Of a stretch of DNA of 64,000 nucleotides, positions 22,390 to 34,852 are shown piece after piece. The stretch lies in the NCBI GenBank assembly GCA_001972305.1, contig BDDD01007848.1, forward strand, positions 1 through 64,000, in the 5' to 3' direction. Position 1 is the first letter of the stretch. Each line of letters begins with the position of its first letter. The notes below the pieces were generated by a model, which worked only from the letters and a program-made list of their open reading frames with translations, did not search any database and was not told where the DNA came from. Source of the DNA: Cephalotus follicularis (lineage: Eukaryota; Streptophyta; Magnoliopsida; Oxalidales; Cephalotaceae). A program made the translations under genes and the position numbers.

Positions 22390-23536
22390 AGCTAAAAGGA
22401 AGCAGTGCAGACCACTGATTCAAAGGCATGGTTGGAAGCCACTAAATCCAAAATGGACTCCATGAACACCAACGAAGTTTTGAACTTGGTAGAAGAACAC
22501 AAAGACATAGTGCCTATTGGATGCAAATGGATCTTCAAAAAGAAGATAGGCGTTGATGGAAATATTGAGACTTATAAAGCGCGATTGGTCGCGAAAGGGT
22601 AGAGACAAAGACATGGTGTCGACTATACTGAAACTTTCTCAGCAGTTGCAATGCTTAAGTCCATTCGCATTTTGCTTGCTATTTCCACTCATTATGATTA
22701 TGAGATTTGGTAAATGGATTTCAAGACAGCCTTCTTGAATGGCTAACTTGAAGAGGACATTTATATGTCCCAACCCTAGGGTTTCACATCCGAGGAGCAT
22801 CCGCACATGGTGTGCAAGCTCCAAATGTCTATTTATGGCCTTAAGTAAGCATCACGTAGTTGGAACATCCGCTTTGACAAGGTCGTTAAATCTTTCGGCT
22901 TCATTAAAAATGTGGATGAGTCGTGTGTTTACCGAATATAGGAAGTCCCGGTATCACTTTCTTAGTACTGTACATGGACAACATACTACTCATTGGGAAT
23001 GATGTAGGTATTTTACAGTCCCTGAAAGTATGGTTAGCCAAGAACTTCTCCATGAAGGATCTGGGAGAGGCTTCCAATATACTAGGTATAAATATCTACA
23101 GGGATAGATCTAATAGGTTGCTTTGCCTCTCCCAAAGATAGTACATCACTAGGGTGCTAAAACGGTATGGCCTTGAGAATTCCAAACGTGGCCTACTGCC
23201 AATTAACCAAGGAATTCGCCTTTCCAAGAGGATGTCCCAAAAGATGTCTAAGGAGAGGATACGCATAAGTAGGCAGTCGTATGATTTGGCCGTGGGCTCC
23301 ATCATGTATGTCGTGCTTTGTACTAGGCCTGATCTCGCATATGCCTTGGGTATGGCAAGTCGATTTAAGTCTGATCCCTGTGAGAGACACTGGGAAGTGG
23401 TCAAGTGGATCCTTAATTACCTTAGGAGGACTCAAGATACCTTCTTGATATATGGAGGAGATAGTGAGTTAAGACTGGAGGACATACAAACTCTAGATTC
23501 AACAGTGATACGGATGATCACAAGTCTATTTCGAGT
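22390..23536 (+). pseudogene. pol: Copia K reverse transcriptase, disrupted
   Basis: Starts with the copia RT entry AWLEATKSKMDSMNTNEV and GCKWIFKKKIGVDG, then KARLVAKG followed by a TAG stop at 22600. Later pieces in shifting frames include MDFKTAFLNG-like coding at about 22712 and the catalytic region reading YMDN in place of YVDD (about 22970). MKDLGEASNILGI and RPDLAYALGMASRF follow (23055, 23320). RT before RNase H and after integrase defines Ty1/copia order. Confidence 0.85.
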
Positions 23537-23539
23537 TAT

Positions 23540-23950
23540 GTGTTTGTCCTAAAAGGCGGTGCTGTGAGTTGGAGGAGCTCAAAGCAGGCAACGATTGTAG
23601 ACTCCACCACAGAAGCAGAATATGTTGCAGCCTCCAATGCCACAAAAAAAGCCATTTGGATGCGAAAGTTCATTGATGAACTAGGAGTGGTTCCATCCAT
23701 CTGTCGTCCAGTTGTGGTGTACTATGACAATGATGGGGCCGTTGCACAAGCCAAGGAACCCAGGTCTCATCATCGCTCCAAACATATCCAACGGCGGTAT
23801 TATCTGATGAGGGAGATAATAGATAGAGGAGACGTCGTTCTAGAGAGAGTTGCCTTAGAGGCAAACCTAGTAGAGCCTCTGACCAAGGCTATAAGTAGCA
23901 TTGTACTCGAGCGTCATCGAAGTGCAATGGGCTTAGGCTATTGGTCTTAG
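23540..23950 (+). pseudogene. pol: Copia K RNase H, open frame
   Basis: Best preserved part of K: 136 codons with AVSWRSSKQATIVDSTTEAE, the YYDNDGAVAQAKEP block, KHIQRRYYLMREII and the usual C-terminal end. It stops at 23948-23950, 13 bases before the polypurine tract. As an isolated domain behind a broken RT it is not expected to be made. Confidence 0.87.
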
Positions 23951-23963
23951 TGGCATGAGGCCC

Positions 23964-23974
23964 AAGTGGGAGAT
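23964..23974 (+). other. Polypurine tract of copia K
   Basis: aagtgggagat, the usual Ty1/copia type, is followed directly by the LTR start TGTTATATTAGG. Confidence 0.82.
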
Positions 23975-26863
23975 TGTTATATTAGGGGTGTCCCTGGAAG
24001 CCACGAGGTGGCTGCATGTATATGTATTTCATTCAATGTAAATAATATCTTAATTCCATTTATGTTAAACTGTGCAAATTCCTTGAGTTATGGCATAGCT
24101 ATATGTATATCCCATTTGTTATTATTGTTAATCAGTTTAATTTACATATTAACTTAATACACATATAGTGCCCTGTCACTTAAATGGTTGGATGTCGTGC
24201 TGGGGAGGGTATGAGAACGACTTCCTTACTCCGCTTTGGACAAAATGTTCAAAGTTGTAGGTTCACTCTCTTAGGGAAATTGATGAACCGGATAGACTTG
24301 CCATGTTATGCTTGCTCCCTAGTTCAGTGGAGGGTGCAGTATGTCGTTACCACTTGGGGTTTACTCCTAAAGCTAATGCGAGGTACATGTTGGGAGCATG
24401 TTCACTGAACTTATCCACCATAGGAATCCTATTTGGATAGTCCTAAACTGTGTCAATAGTAATTCCTACCTTTATCGGTAGTGTATAGATGGGCCATACG
24501 TGACCTGCGCTATTCCTTAGACCTGAGCGGCTACATGGCATTATATAGTGACTGTCTATCTTCGATTTTCACCTTACCCAACTCTAGCCACAAGATGGAA
24601 AACGAGTTGTCTTTGGGCCTTGTGGAATCTATATGCGACTGCGAGAGAGTGCGCAACATGGGATCGTAAACTCAGAGTGAGAGTGATCAGCTCTAAAATA
24701 TATGTGCCCATTGTAAACTCAGAAAAACCTAACCACGTGTCAACATACTAGAAACTAGGTTTCCAGGGAGGTCTGCTGATAGTCACAATGTAATTCATAG
24801 AATTATAGTCATCGCAGCTACATCTAGGGTTGACACTAATCCTTAACCTAGGTCATGGTCAGAGCCAAAAATTATGAGGTAAATGCTAAATGCAAACCAA
24901 TCAAAGGATAAAGTACCAGTTAACTGGAATTGACTGATAGACGTGAAAGTAATTTCCACAAATCTGGACGGATATTGGATATCATACTAGGGCTATTGTT
25001 ATATTATGGGACTATTAGGAAGGTAGTACCAGAACCCTGGGATGTTATAGGAATTTATCGTTGTAACGGATTTCAAACCGGACTTTTGGGTTCAGCCTTA
25101 TTACTAGAATTGTTGATATATATTGGATATTTTCACCTTGTGAGAGGTTAGCATCTGAGAGATGTTACTTTGAATGAGTATTTTATTTGTTGGACACATG
25201 TCACCTCATCAAGATGAGTCTTAGCATCACCATATTAAAATATTCTAGTCAAAGGATTGTGTATTGAACAAGTAAGCACATAGGTGTTTGAAAGAGAGAG
25301 TATTAATGGCAACATGGGCTTGGTATGTACCAAGCTCATTAGGGCCAAACCCTTGTCTTTCACAGGGCATCAGGTTCGGCCACACCGCCCGTTTGTACCC
25401 CACCTATTTGAATTTTCAATGAAGTCAATTGTTGAGTGTGGGACACTCAAAGTTTAGGACACATTATGGGCTTAAGCATAGGCAAGTATGACACAATATG
25501 ACAAAGGGATGCCCTCACACTCTTTATGTCACATGGCCGGCCTTGGGGGATTAAAAAGGGAGACAAATGAGACTTAGAGTCTGATGTTTACATTGCACAC
25601 CTCTCTTTCCTTCTTGCCCGTGCATTTTCATGCTCTATCTTCTTCCTTCATCATTTCCCTTTTGTCCTCCATTGTTGGACTATGAAAAGCTTGGAGCTTC
25701 TTAGAAGGAAGACAATACAAACTCTCCTCTCACCCTCCTTTGATTATAATAGGTGGAGATATTTCACATCTCGTCATCTATCTTTACTTGTGTCGATTAG
25801 TAGTTATAGTTATTAGAGCTCTCCATACAACTATGTGTCCTAGAGAACATTATTATCTAGGAAACCTTAAATGGTATGTGATTGAAGCTTTCATGTTTGT
25901 TTATTGAAGGCATTAACTTTTGGCCCCTTTGGAGATAATTTCACCCGTGACTTGGAGCTAAAGGATAGAGGATTGAAACACAAGGAAAGAACTTAAAAGT
26001 GTTTAGGGAACTACTAGAAGGAAGGAGCCATGAATTTGGTTAATGGCATCTTAACTTTCTTCTTCTATCTTTTGGTTTTGGTTTCGGGTTGCTAGGGTTT
26101 GGTGAAAACCTAGCTGAACCCTTAGGGTTTCTAGGTGAAACCCTATCAAGCCCTTAGGGTTGTGATGTCTTGATGCCACGGGTTGCTTAGGGTATTTGTG
26201 TACAAACCCCAGGCATTTTCTTGCTTGGAGCAGAAGCTAGGGTTAGGGAAACCCTCGCTCCACCAATAGGTTAAATTCAAGTTTGGATGACTGTTGGTTC
26301 AATTGGATAGTTAATTGGAGATCCTTGGACTTGGTATGGACATTTAAGGACATATATTCTTAGGGTGTTCCTTGACTATGGTTAAAAATTAAAATTGAAC
26401 ACTTATAGTACGTATGACGTAAAATGGACCATTACCACCTAAAACTCTTTCAAGAGGGGCACCTCTAATTTCATTTAGGCTGATGATAGATGATCACGTA
26501 ACTAAAGATTAAATTATTAGGGTTTTACATAATACATACCCTAGATTTAATCAGCGCATTGTCAGTGGAGGGACTATACATGCATGTACCTGTAAATGGT
26601 GGTTCGCAGATAATTCATATTACCTGGGGGTCATTATACATTGCTAGATGTCGATGTCGACCAGTAGGGTACTTGGGATTAATCAATAACTAATCTCGGA
26701 TGAAATGAATTAAAAGAATGTTTAATTCGAAAAGTCTGTAAAGGTTTTTTTCATGCGATGATAAAAACCTAATCAGATAATCACGAAGTTCGTGATTTAA
26801 TTGTACAACCACCGTAATAGTAAACCATAGGGTCACACATAATACAGGCTAATATTTCCAACA
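23975..26863 (+). repeat. 3' LTR of copia K (end uncertain)
   Basis: Starts TGTTATATTAGG after the polypurine tract. A plausible end is the copia-like ctaatatttccaaca at 26849-26863, giving about 2.9 kb, which is long for copia; a nested or shorter LTR is possible. Contains a segment with ccttagacctgag (about 24515) that is also found in LTR J (about 48955), and gctagatgtcgatgt (about 26643) also at 49387, so the two LTRs are related. The 5' LTR is outside the window, so no pairwise check is possible. Confidence 0.55.
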
Positions 26864-27400
26864 CCAAATGAGTGATAAATAATTAGGATATCCACCCTAA
26901 ATATATTTAATGAGATTAAGAGTGGTATAATGTTGATTAAACTTTATATTTTCTTACTTTGAAAAGTCAAACAAAGTAAATAAAAGGAGAGAGTATTTAT
27001 ATTAAGGCTTTATGCCTTAATGAAAAAGTAGTCTTCATTTTTGTTCTAGCAAACAAAAGAAAACAAAAAGGTTCTCTCTCCCTCTCTCATGGTGCCGAAC
27101 AAAATGCAAGAAAGAATCAAAGAGTTTTGATCAAGTTTTGGCAAGGAAAAGCTTGAGATAGCTTGGTGGTGGAAAGCCAGCTTGGTATGGATACCTTGGA
27201 GGTTTGCTATACTTTGATTTGAAGAACCAAACAAGGAAAAGCTTGAAGGAAGGAGAGACTGCACTTGTGTAAGTGTTCTTGATGTCCTCCTTCGTTATTT
27301 GTTGATATAAACCTAACTAAACATAGAATAAATGATCTTCAAGGTTGGAATTTTGGTTTACTTGGATATATGTTGAAACCAAAATCAATTTAGGTTGCTT
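26864..27400. other. LTR-like noncoding sequence, unassigned
   Basis: AT-rich, with a promoter-like ggagagagtatttatatt (about 26985) followed by a pyrimidine-rich tract. It resembles the U3-R part of a copia LTR such as 52480-52700 in LTR J. No gene seen. Either the true continuation of the K LTR or a separate LTR piece. Confidence 0.35.
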
Positions 27401-27414
27401 GCATCTAGATTTTT

Positions 27415-27772
27415 TTTTTGTTCCATGCTTCCTAGGCTTACCAATTAGTTCCAACAGGGCATGCTCCTCATTTGTCTTAGAATAAACCAAGATATCATCA
27501 ATAAAGACTACTATAAATTCATCCAAGTAAGGACTGAACACTCAGTTCATCAAATCCATGAAAGCAACAAGTGCATTTGCCACGCTAAAATGCATAACTA
27601 GAAACTCATAATGGTCGTATCTGGAATTGAAAGAAGTCTTAGCTATGTCACTATGTCTGACTCTCAGCTAGTGATAGCCCAACCTCAAATCGAGTTTAGA
27701 AAACACCTTTGCACCCTTCAGCTGGTCAAATAACTCATCAATATGTGACAGAGGTTACCTGTTCTTCACTGT
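27415..27772 (-). pseudogene. Fragment of a third gypsy reverse transcriptase
   Basis: On the - strand reads HIDELFDQLKGAKVFSKLDL, then [40 protein letters not shown]: the central RT domain with the catalytic FIDD. Stops fall in the KNR-PLSHIDE, GYH-LRV and DLMN-VFSP positions. The fragment stops abruptly at 27773, where a family-C LTR begins. The rest of the gypsy element is not in the neighbourhood. Confidence 0.85.
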
Positions 27773-27773
27773 A

Positions 27774-29281
27774 TGTCAAGCCCCAAACCGTGGGTGAAAA
27801 CCCCACGAACCGACATGTGAGATAGCATATATTCAATCAATACATGCATATCATACTCCAAAAGCTGCTATAAATTTAAAACTTTAAATACCATACACAT
27901 GCGGAAGATAACATCAATATTCAAAGACAGGCCCATCCATATCCATCACATCGACACATAAAACTTAAGCACTGCCACAAGCTGGCAAGTCAAAAGATGA
28001 AATGAAAATGTCTCTTATACATCCAGTCTTATACAGAAGGTAGATAACACAACCAAACCGTAGACCAAGATTTGTCTGGAAAGCCCGATACGCCTAGAGC
28101 TGCTTCACTGGGGTGCAACACCTGGACCTGGACCTGGACCTGGACCTGAACCTGACCCATTACGAGAATTCGTCAGCAACCAAAGGCTGTGTAGGCTACA
28201 CTATATGCTATGAATTCAAAAAATATAACATATATATATGCATGACATGTCACATGCATGAATGTCAACCGTGGACACCTTCGGTATGCCAACAGTCCAT
28301 AAAAGTGGTATACTTAGGTAGTCCTAAACACATCAAAGGCCATAGGCTTGCAGACACTCCATAAAACCATCCATAACCATCCATGGGGACAATTAATCCG
28401 TAGGGTCAAGTACTTCTCTGCAACTCCGACCCGAGATAGTACCTCCATCATCTATACACTCTCCGTGCCATGGCTATATGGAGCACATCATAACACCGGC
28501 ATATAATCCATACAATACCATAATGCTAGTCCTGAGGGTACTATCCCATACCATAATAGAGATCTCTGCAAGCTAAGACACGTCTTTAACCATACCATAT
28601 CCATGCACAATGCGGTGATTTCTCAAGTCACCCAAAAAGGAAGGATTCCATAACCATAATATATGGCCTACATCCATAATTCTTCATGACAGAAATGAAG
28701 ATTATGAATGGGTTATCCCGTAAGGTCTCAACATTAACAATCCATCAATCATAGTTGTACCATATCTAAAGCCCATAAACATATTTCAATATAAAAAATA
28801 GGGACCTACCATAAAGGATGGCATAGGATCCATCCATCAAAACAATTTAAAAAACATTTTCCATAACCATTTTCTTGGTCCCTATCGGAGTTTGTAAAAT
28901 AATGGAAAGGAAGTCCAATTAAGGTGTACGCGTCTAGATGACCGGATTGAGCTATCCTAATCATTCTTGAAAACCATTTATGTAATAAAACTTCCTTTAA
29001 ACATTTACTTGAAAGTAAATTTAAAGATCAAAAGATGTTTAAGGAGGATTCACATAGGTTATAAGGCCTTAGGGAGGCTTCCTATGGATCCATTTAAAGA
29101 GAAAACCATTTCGGATTGAAAACAATTTAGTTGGCTAAAAAAGGGGGGTTGTGGCATCAAAGCCTTAGTGATAGGCTTCGACGCTTAGCGTCTAAGCATC
29201 GACGCTTTGCGCTAGGCATCGAAGGTTAAAGCATTATGCCTTAAGCGTCAATTCGAGCAACTAAGCGTCAACTGCTTACAA
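27774..29281 (-). repeat. Truncated LTR of family C
   Basis: On the + strand starts tgtcaagccccaaaccg, the reverse of the family-C end ...gttcgggacgtgaca at 63884. It shares long stretches with 62160-63884 in reverse orientation, such as the part around ccataggaagcctccctaagg. It ends inside the AAGCGTC motif cluster (29165-29280), so the promoter half is missing. A (ctggac)n run is at 28120-28150. The left TSD candidate is ctgta (27769-27773); no matching copy was found on the right. Confidence 0.72.
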
Positions 29282-29290
29282 TACATAAGT

Positions 29291-32250
29291 TGTAACGTCG
29301 GTGTCCAATTAGATTGGTAAAGTGTAATTCGTAAAATAATAAATAGTGGTCGTAGCATATTATTTTGGATATTTGGGGAGAAACACGTGTGTGGATCACA
29401 GAAATGCGTTGAGCACATTATTGTTATTGTTAGTATTATTATTATGATTATTATTATTTTAAAAAATGTATGGAAGGCGCTAGAAAGCGTCGCGGGTGCT
29501 TTATTAAAAGAAAGAGAGACTCGGGCTCTATGATGACGGTGACAGAGAGCGGGAGAGAGACAAGTTGGCGAATGAACACCGGCGACCGGGGAGAGGGAGA
29601 AACAGCGAGCTCCACTGCCAGGTACTCCTCTTCTCATTCTTCCTCCTTTTTCCTCTTTTCTTTTTCCTCACTTCCGCTTTGAACGGTCACTATCGCTCAT
29701 CTTTCGCTGTCCATATCATTATGGTTGGGGCTGGTTTTCATCATGGAGACTAGCTCCATCCATCATGACAACCATTGTGGCATAATTTTGCCAGAATCGG
29801 CCAGATCTTAGTGGTTGAGCCAACTTAACGATTTGACTCGCTGCCGCCTGTGACGCCATGTTTGGCGTCGAGTCACTGTGAGTTTCATTCACCAACACGT
29901 AGACAGAAGGTTGTAGTGGCCAGTGGTGGCATGACTGGAGCAAAGGCGACTTGGCCGAGCTCTAGTGAAGCGAAAGCGGCAGATTCTGACCGAGTCTCCA
30001 GCAGGAGCGTATTGGGTCAGATGTGTTGTGGTGTTTTTGTGAAGCGGCCAGAATTGTTGAAAAATAGACGAGTTGACTCGGTGAGTGAACTCACTGCTAG
30101 CTATGACGGTGCATTTTGCACTAAGTCACGGCGGTTCTTCGGCCGTAATGTATTGATCAGTAGTTTTGGGCGTTGGTTTTGGGTGTCGCCGGAACTTCAG
30201 CAGGTTGGTCAGAATCTAGCCAGAGTTCTGATTACAACATTGTTATGTTTCCTATGAGTATGGTGTAATGGATATGTGTTGTTTAGGCAGTGTGAAGGAT
30301 GATAAAGTTTCCAAACGATGACGAGGATCCGATAGTCAATTCAAAGCTTAAAGGGGTTAGTCCGTGGTAGTAATAGGCAGTAAAATTGTGAGTAGAATAG
30401 CTCCTTCCTTTATCTTATTTGTTATTCTTTGATGATGTGACTCTATTGTGATTCTCAAATGCCAAATGTTGTTGATTCCTATGATTTGTTGATTGTCTTA
30501 TTTGAAATTGATTGCATAATTGTTTATTTGGAATCCTTTATTGGGTATTCTCGAATGAACTTCCCTAGTAATGTGAGACGTTTAATTATCATATTTTCAT
30601 TTCGTCTGCTTGTTGTTATGTTCGCATTGGCTCCTGTGGACATATATTGTTTCTGTTGCGGTTGTTATATTCGTTTGGCTCTTGCGGAGATATATTTGCT
30701 TCTATTGCTACTATGATATTTATTCTCTCTCTGAATCCACATAATTGAGCTTCGTTGTTGGTAACGTTGACCAAGTCTTATTCATTGTTAAAAATTGATG
30801 TTATAAGAGATATGTGCTGGTGAGTGGGAGATTCCCTTGTCTTGAGCTTCTTGTTTGGTATGTGCCCTTTGTGTTCATGTTATGTGATTTTTGATCAGGA
30901 TTTGAAATCCCACATGTGGCTATGTTGATTATGTCTTATGATGGGGATATGGTTGTTGAGCATATGAGTACTCTGACTCTGGATGACGATGTCACCTTTT
31001 TATTTCATATATCATTGTGATTGGTGATATCATACTTTGACTCTGGAGATGATGTCACCTTCCACTCCGCACGTAGGCTTACGTCCTCCTTTCTTGATGC
31101 TTTGTTGTGATAATGTGATTTGAACTCTGATTATGGGTACCATATGATATGTGACAGGCAATAATGGTCTAGGGTGAGGTGTACGTTCGATGCCCCCTCT
31201 CCTTAGCATGCACATTTGCGTATTATGGGGTGTTATGTAAGAACTTCCCCCGGGTATCCATGGTCTGGATCTGCGACATACTATTGTCTATGATGGTATG
31301 CTGAGTGTGAGTGCAGCCGAGCTCCGTTACTCACTTGACAAACCATATTGCTAGTCTGATGATTTTTTTCCTAGGCCTAGGCATACTCTACACCGGTGCA
31401 TGATACTGAGATTTTTCGCAGGTAGGCTTACGTGCTGTATGATGCATGAGGATGACGATATATGATGATGATATGAGATATGATAAGCTGATGACATGAG
31501 ATGAGATGATATTCAGATGTTTTGTACCAAGGACCCCTTGGGCGAGGGTAGAGGGGGTACGTGCAGTATAGTAGCCCCCCGGGTGAGGGTAGCGGGTGTG
31601 TGCAGCTTAGTAGGATCCTCGGGCGAGGGTAAAGGGGGTACTACGTTGAGGATGACATGAGATCATGAGGTTTTACCAACGTCCTCTGATTTTATGATTT
31701 TATGGGCACATTTCTTGATTCATAATTATCTATCATATCTTGTTGGTCATTTTGCGGGTCTTGATTGTATACGTTTTATGGAGTATTGAATTTTCTTTGG
31801 TATAATTGTGGATCTTATTCGCATCTGTGGAATTCACTTGTTTAGTATTGAGAAGATATTGTTATCTTGAGGATCTTGTTATTTTTGTAAATCTTCATTT
31901 CTTCAGTGTATCTTGTTTTCATTCCTGAGACGTGTTGATATTATTGTTTCTTTATTTTAATCGTTGAGATTTGAGATTTCTTCTATGGATCCCTTTGTTG
32001 AGATTTGACTTTCTTTCGGTGAATTTACACTATCTTATTTTGTTGCATATACACTTGATTATAGCATGCTCATTTTATTCGGCACATCCAATTCCTTGAT
32101 GGATGTATCCGGAGATGTTTTGTTTCTAATCACTTAGTCATTTGGACTAACCCCCTCTTTTTTCTGTCCTTCCCAGATAAAGGCAAGATGGTAAGCAATT
32201 GCTGAGTAAGTTTCAGTAGATGATGGACCATGAGGGCAGGGCATGCTACC
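29291..32250 (+). repeat. LTR of family G (gypsy-type), right end unclear
   Basis: Starts TGTAACGTCGGTG. A TATA-like ttattaaaag (29500) is followed by a splice-donor-like CAG|GTACTC at 29619-29627. At 31530-31640 there are three copies of a roughly 45-bp GC-rich unit containing gggcgagggta. At 32131-32176 the block cacttagtcatttggactaa with ccccctct and an acceptor-like cttcccag recalls the block in element A. The sequence after 32250 no longer resembles an LTR of this type; the copy is probably truncated. No coding region recognised, including the ORF at 29850-30257. Confidence 0.6.
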
Positions 32251-32324
32251 AGGGTTTCAACACATGCATAATATCACGACATCAACATTTCAATTAAGCA
32301 TTTACTTATGTTTTTATATAAATG

Positions 32325-32640
32325 TTTTCTCTTGTTGGAAGTCTAGAGGGGGGGTGAATAGACTTATAAAATTACTAGCACAAAAATCACAATTAAAACA
32401 ATTAACACAAACACACAATTGCGGAAATGTAAAGAGTGTAGGGTTTAGAGAATATGTAAACGGATATATAGTGGTTCGGAAAACCACCTACGTCCACTCC
32501 CCAAGGCCTCCCCTTGAGTATTTCACTAGTATGCCCCAATCCGGGCTTGGAACTCCAACCGAGCTCCAACAAACTTTATTACCAAATATCATTTCAATAT
32601 GCAACTTCAATGTAATGTGCAGAAATATAAATCTTCTCTC
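32325..32640 (-). repeat. End of a Sirevirus-type LTR (minus orientation)
   Basis: tctagagggggggtgaatag (32341-32360) is the reverse of the pyrimidine-rich LTR end typical of Sirevirus copia elements. tagtggttcgg and cctacgtccactc (about 32470-32500) match, in reverse, the gagtggacgtaggcacgg and gaaccacta parts of the LTR of element L (55055-55085). Only the 3' part of the LTR is present, and no primer site follows on the minus strand. Confidence 0.62.
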
Positions 32641-32721
32641 CCCCTTTTTGTCAAACAACAAAAAGAGAAGTGGAAGCTCCCCCTCAATCATAGCACGGAT
32701 TGAAGAGCTCCCCCTCAACAT
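32636..32721 (-). other. Multiple polypurine-like tracts of a Sirevirus remnant
   Basis: On the - strand three gggggag-type tracts occur (reverse of ctccccctttttg, agctccccctcaatc and agctccccctcaaca). Repeated polypurine-like tracts between the last ORF and the 3' LTR are a described feature of Sireviruses, and L shows the same at 60166-60362. Confidence 0.55.
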
Positions 32722-33060
32722 ATGCATTCATATAAACTCAAGGTATTATTTAAAACACAATCATCCAACACAAAGTAATATAAATTGAAGTGCATTATAA
32801 TTTAACTCATAAGAAGTCACATTCATTAACTATATCCACAAAACTTCAAGCTTATAAGCCACATTGTGAAAAAGATCAAAGAAACAATATGAAATACATT
32901 GTAATTTCATACATCAACCATAAAAGCAAAATGTCATTAAGAGCTTAAAAACATTAAGTTCATCATCCACATAGTCTTTTACAATTCAAAGCATAAAAAT
33001 ACATTTCACAAGTAGAGTTCCAAAATGCAAAAAAAAAAACATGATGATGCAAATATAAGC

Positions 33061-33456
33061 TCAGGATGGAGAAGGGTGCTGTGGGAAAGTGTTTTGAAGC
33101 CACTGGAGGATGTCAGCTTGTCCCTGTCGAAGATCGGCCTGTCCTTGGAGAATGTTTGCTTGCCCCTCACGAAATTGATGCATTTCACCTTTGAAAAACT
33201 CCATATCAGCTTGGGCAATATCCATTCTGGCCATAAGTGAATCAAGAGTAGGCCTGCTGCTGCTACTGCTCGGACCAGCACTTGGACGCATCTCATACTG
33301 CTGTGGATCGTCCTCCTCCTCCTCATCATCATCACCATCACCAACCCTAACAGGCTCTTGCTCTCTTGCTTGCTCTCTACCTCTCCCTCTCACCTTGACC
33401 CACTCTCCTTCCTCAAATGCAAGGTTTAATTGTCTAAGACCCGCCTTATTCACCAA
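33061..33456 (-). pseudogene. Env-like ORF, C-terminal part (Sirevirus remnant)
   Basis: 131 codons on the - strand: a region rich in Arg/Glu/Asp (VRVGDGDDDEEEEDDPQQY), a Ser-rich linker, then a coiled-coil-like end with repeats of GQAD (GQANILQGQADLRQGQADIL) and a stop at 33061-33063. Position between the previous ORF piece and the polypurine tracts fits the env-like gene that some Sireviruses carry after pol. No membrane segment is visible in this piece. The 33006-33344 ORF in another frame is a shadow. Confidence 0.5.
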
Positions 33457-33533
33457 ATGCTTATGGGAAGGCTTATCACTTTGCTCATCATCCGGGATGT
33501 CTATGTTAAAATAAGCTAGGACAAGCGACGAAT

Positions 33534-33947
33534 TTAAGGTAGGTTAATTTGGGTTCCATTTTTAACACAAGCGACGAATTTAAGGTCGCGCTCGGAGGGG
33601 AGTGTGTGTGATCCTTGTTTTGGAAGAAAAGTGTTGGTAACAAGGAGTAGAACAATCCTAGAGGAAATAGGTAAGTGACTACTAGTCACATTAAAAAATG
33701 GATTCACATTTGGTTGCTCAAGACAAATCCCTAGTGCCTCAGTTTTTCCTATGTCATGAAAATTAGTAATTCCCTCATTGGGAATTCCTAATGTTTCGGC
33801 AATTAGGTCAGGAGTAATACAAATAGGAGTACCTAGAACAAAAGAATTGGCAATGCAAGTGGTGGAAGTTGCTAAATTGGCATAAAACATTTTGACCAAC
33901 CTAGGGTATATGGTATGTGATGAGCAAATATAGTCTAGCCAACCCAT
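33534..33947 (-). pseudogene. Env-like ORF, N-terminal/central part (Sirevirus remnant)
   Basis: 137 codons on the - strand, containing YPRLVKMFYANLA and PDLIAETLGIPNEG followed by SSRIVLLLVTNTFLPK. The pattern recalls the so-called putative plant transposon protein domain found in env-like or third ORFs of plant retroelements. It is in a different frame from the downstream piece (33456-33061), so a frameshift separates them. The upstream part is missing, because host intron sequence begins near 33960. Confidence 0.5.
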
Positions 33948-34298
33948 AGCATCAAACCAAGTAAAAAAAAAAATTCTTAGTGTTTATATCCTAGTTGACT
34001 AAGAAATATTATGTTCAATTGTTAACACCAATGTTTTAATTTCCATACGTGATGGCTCAGAGAACCACATCATCATTCTAGTTCTGGGGATCCAGAACTC
34101 ACACTTTAGAGGGGAGTTAAATTGTGAGTGCTTGATGGATGATGTTGGCCCATTTCCTGACAATTAAAAAAAATTCTACGACAAGTGCTTATCAAACATC
34201 ACAAGAAAACCCAAACTTTCAACACATGTTCTACCATACAGTGACATAGTCAATTAAGCAAATTAAAACCTAGAATTTATTCGAAACTTGACCCTTAC

Positions 34299-34843
34299 CG
34301 TGCTAGCTTGAAACTGCTGACTAGTGGAAAAACTAACACCAGTTTGTGAAATGTATGAAAAAGAGGAACTAGGAGGCATTGACAAGCCAGAAACATGGGG
34401 TTGAATAACCATTGGTGAAGTTGGTGTTGGATTTGGGTTTGTGACCTGAATAAGAGGAAAATATCAATTGAACAAGATTTAAAAGATGAAGATAAGATAA
34501 AACTACCCCAAATGAGGAAAAGAGAATGAATGGTACTAACAGTGGAAGATGATGACTGTTGAGAGCCTCCAGAAGAGGTGTTTGCAATTGGAAGTGTGCT
34601 ATAGGAGAAGGCTGGAACTACAAAGCCAGGTGTGTTCGAAAAGTTTGAGTGGGCAAACTCTTGCATCAAATCACTCGAAGAACCATTTGAACCCTTTGAA
34701 ATAGGTACAGCAGCATCAGGAACAGAAGGAGCAACATTTGAAGTTAAAGGGCCCCCAGATTGCCCTCCAGCAGCTGGACCAGACATAGGGGCTTGAGATG
34801 TAGATGGCTGAACTTCCTGAGGTAACCAAGCCGAAGAAGCCAT
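34299..34843 (-). CDS. PRP40C-like protein, first two coding exons (gene truncated)
   Basis: Exon 1 (34843-34541) starts MASSAWLPQEVQPSTSQAP, then Ser/Gly/Pro-rich sequence to the codons SSSST. A GT donor is at 34540-34539. Exon 2 (34445-34299, 49 codons) follows an acceptor ttattcag and reads VTNPNPTPTSPMVIQPHVSG onward. Its end has a good donor, ACG|GTAAGG. Both exons are in phase 0 and free of stops. The N-terminal style resembles plant pre-mRNA-processing protein 40C / transcription elongation regulator-like proteins (recognition from memory, tentative). The WW and FF domains expected downstream are not in the window: after 34298 come about 340 bases of intron and then transposons to base 1. 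Confidence 0.5.
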
Positions 34844-34852
34844 TATTTGATC

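Noticed and set aside
23975..26863. Additional host genes in ORFs of 60-80 codons
   Set aside because: Short, unsupported by motifs, and within a copia LTR region sharing words with LTR J.
29470..30257. Basic/Ser-rich ORFs in LTR G
   Set aside because: Low-complexity, overlapping on both strands, no known domain, and located in an LTR leader region.
33191..33514. 107-aa ORF on + strand
   Set aside because: Shadow of the minus-strand env-like ORF; Ser- and Leu-rich because of codon reversal.
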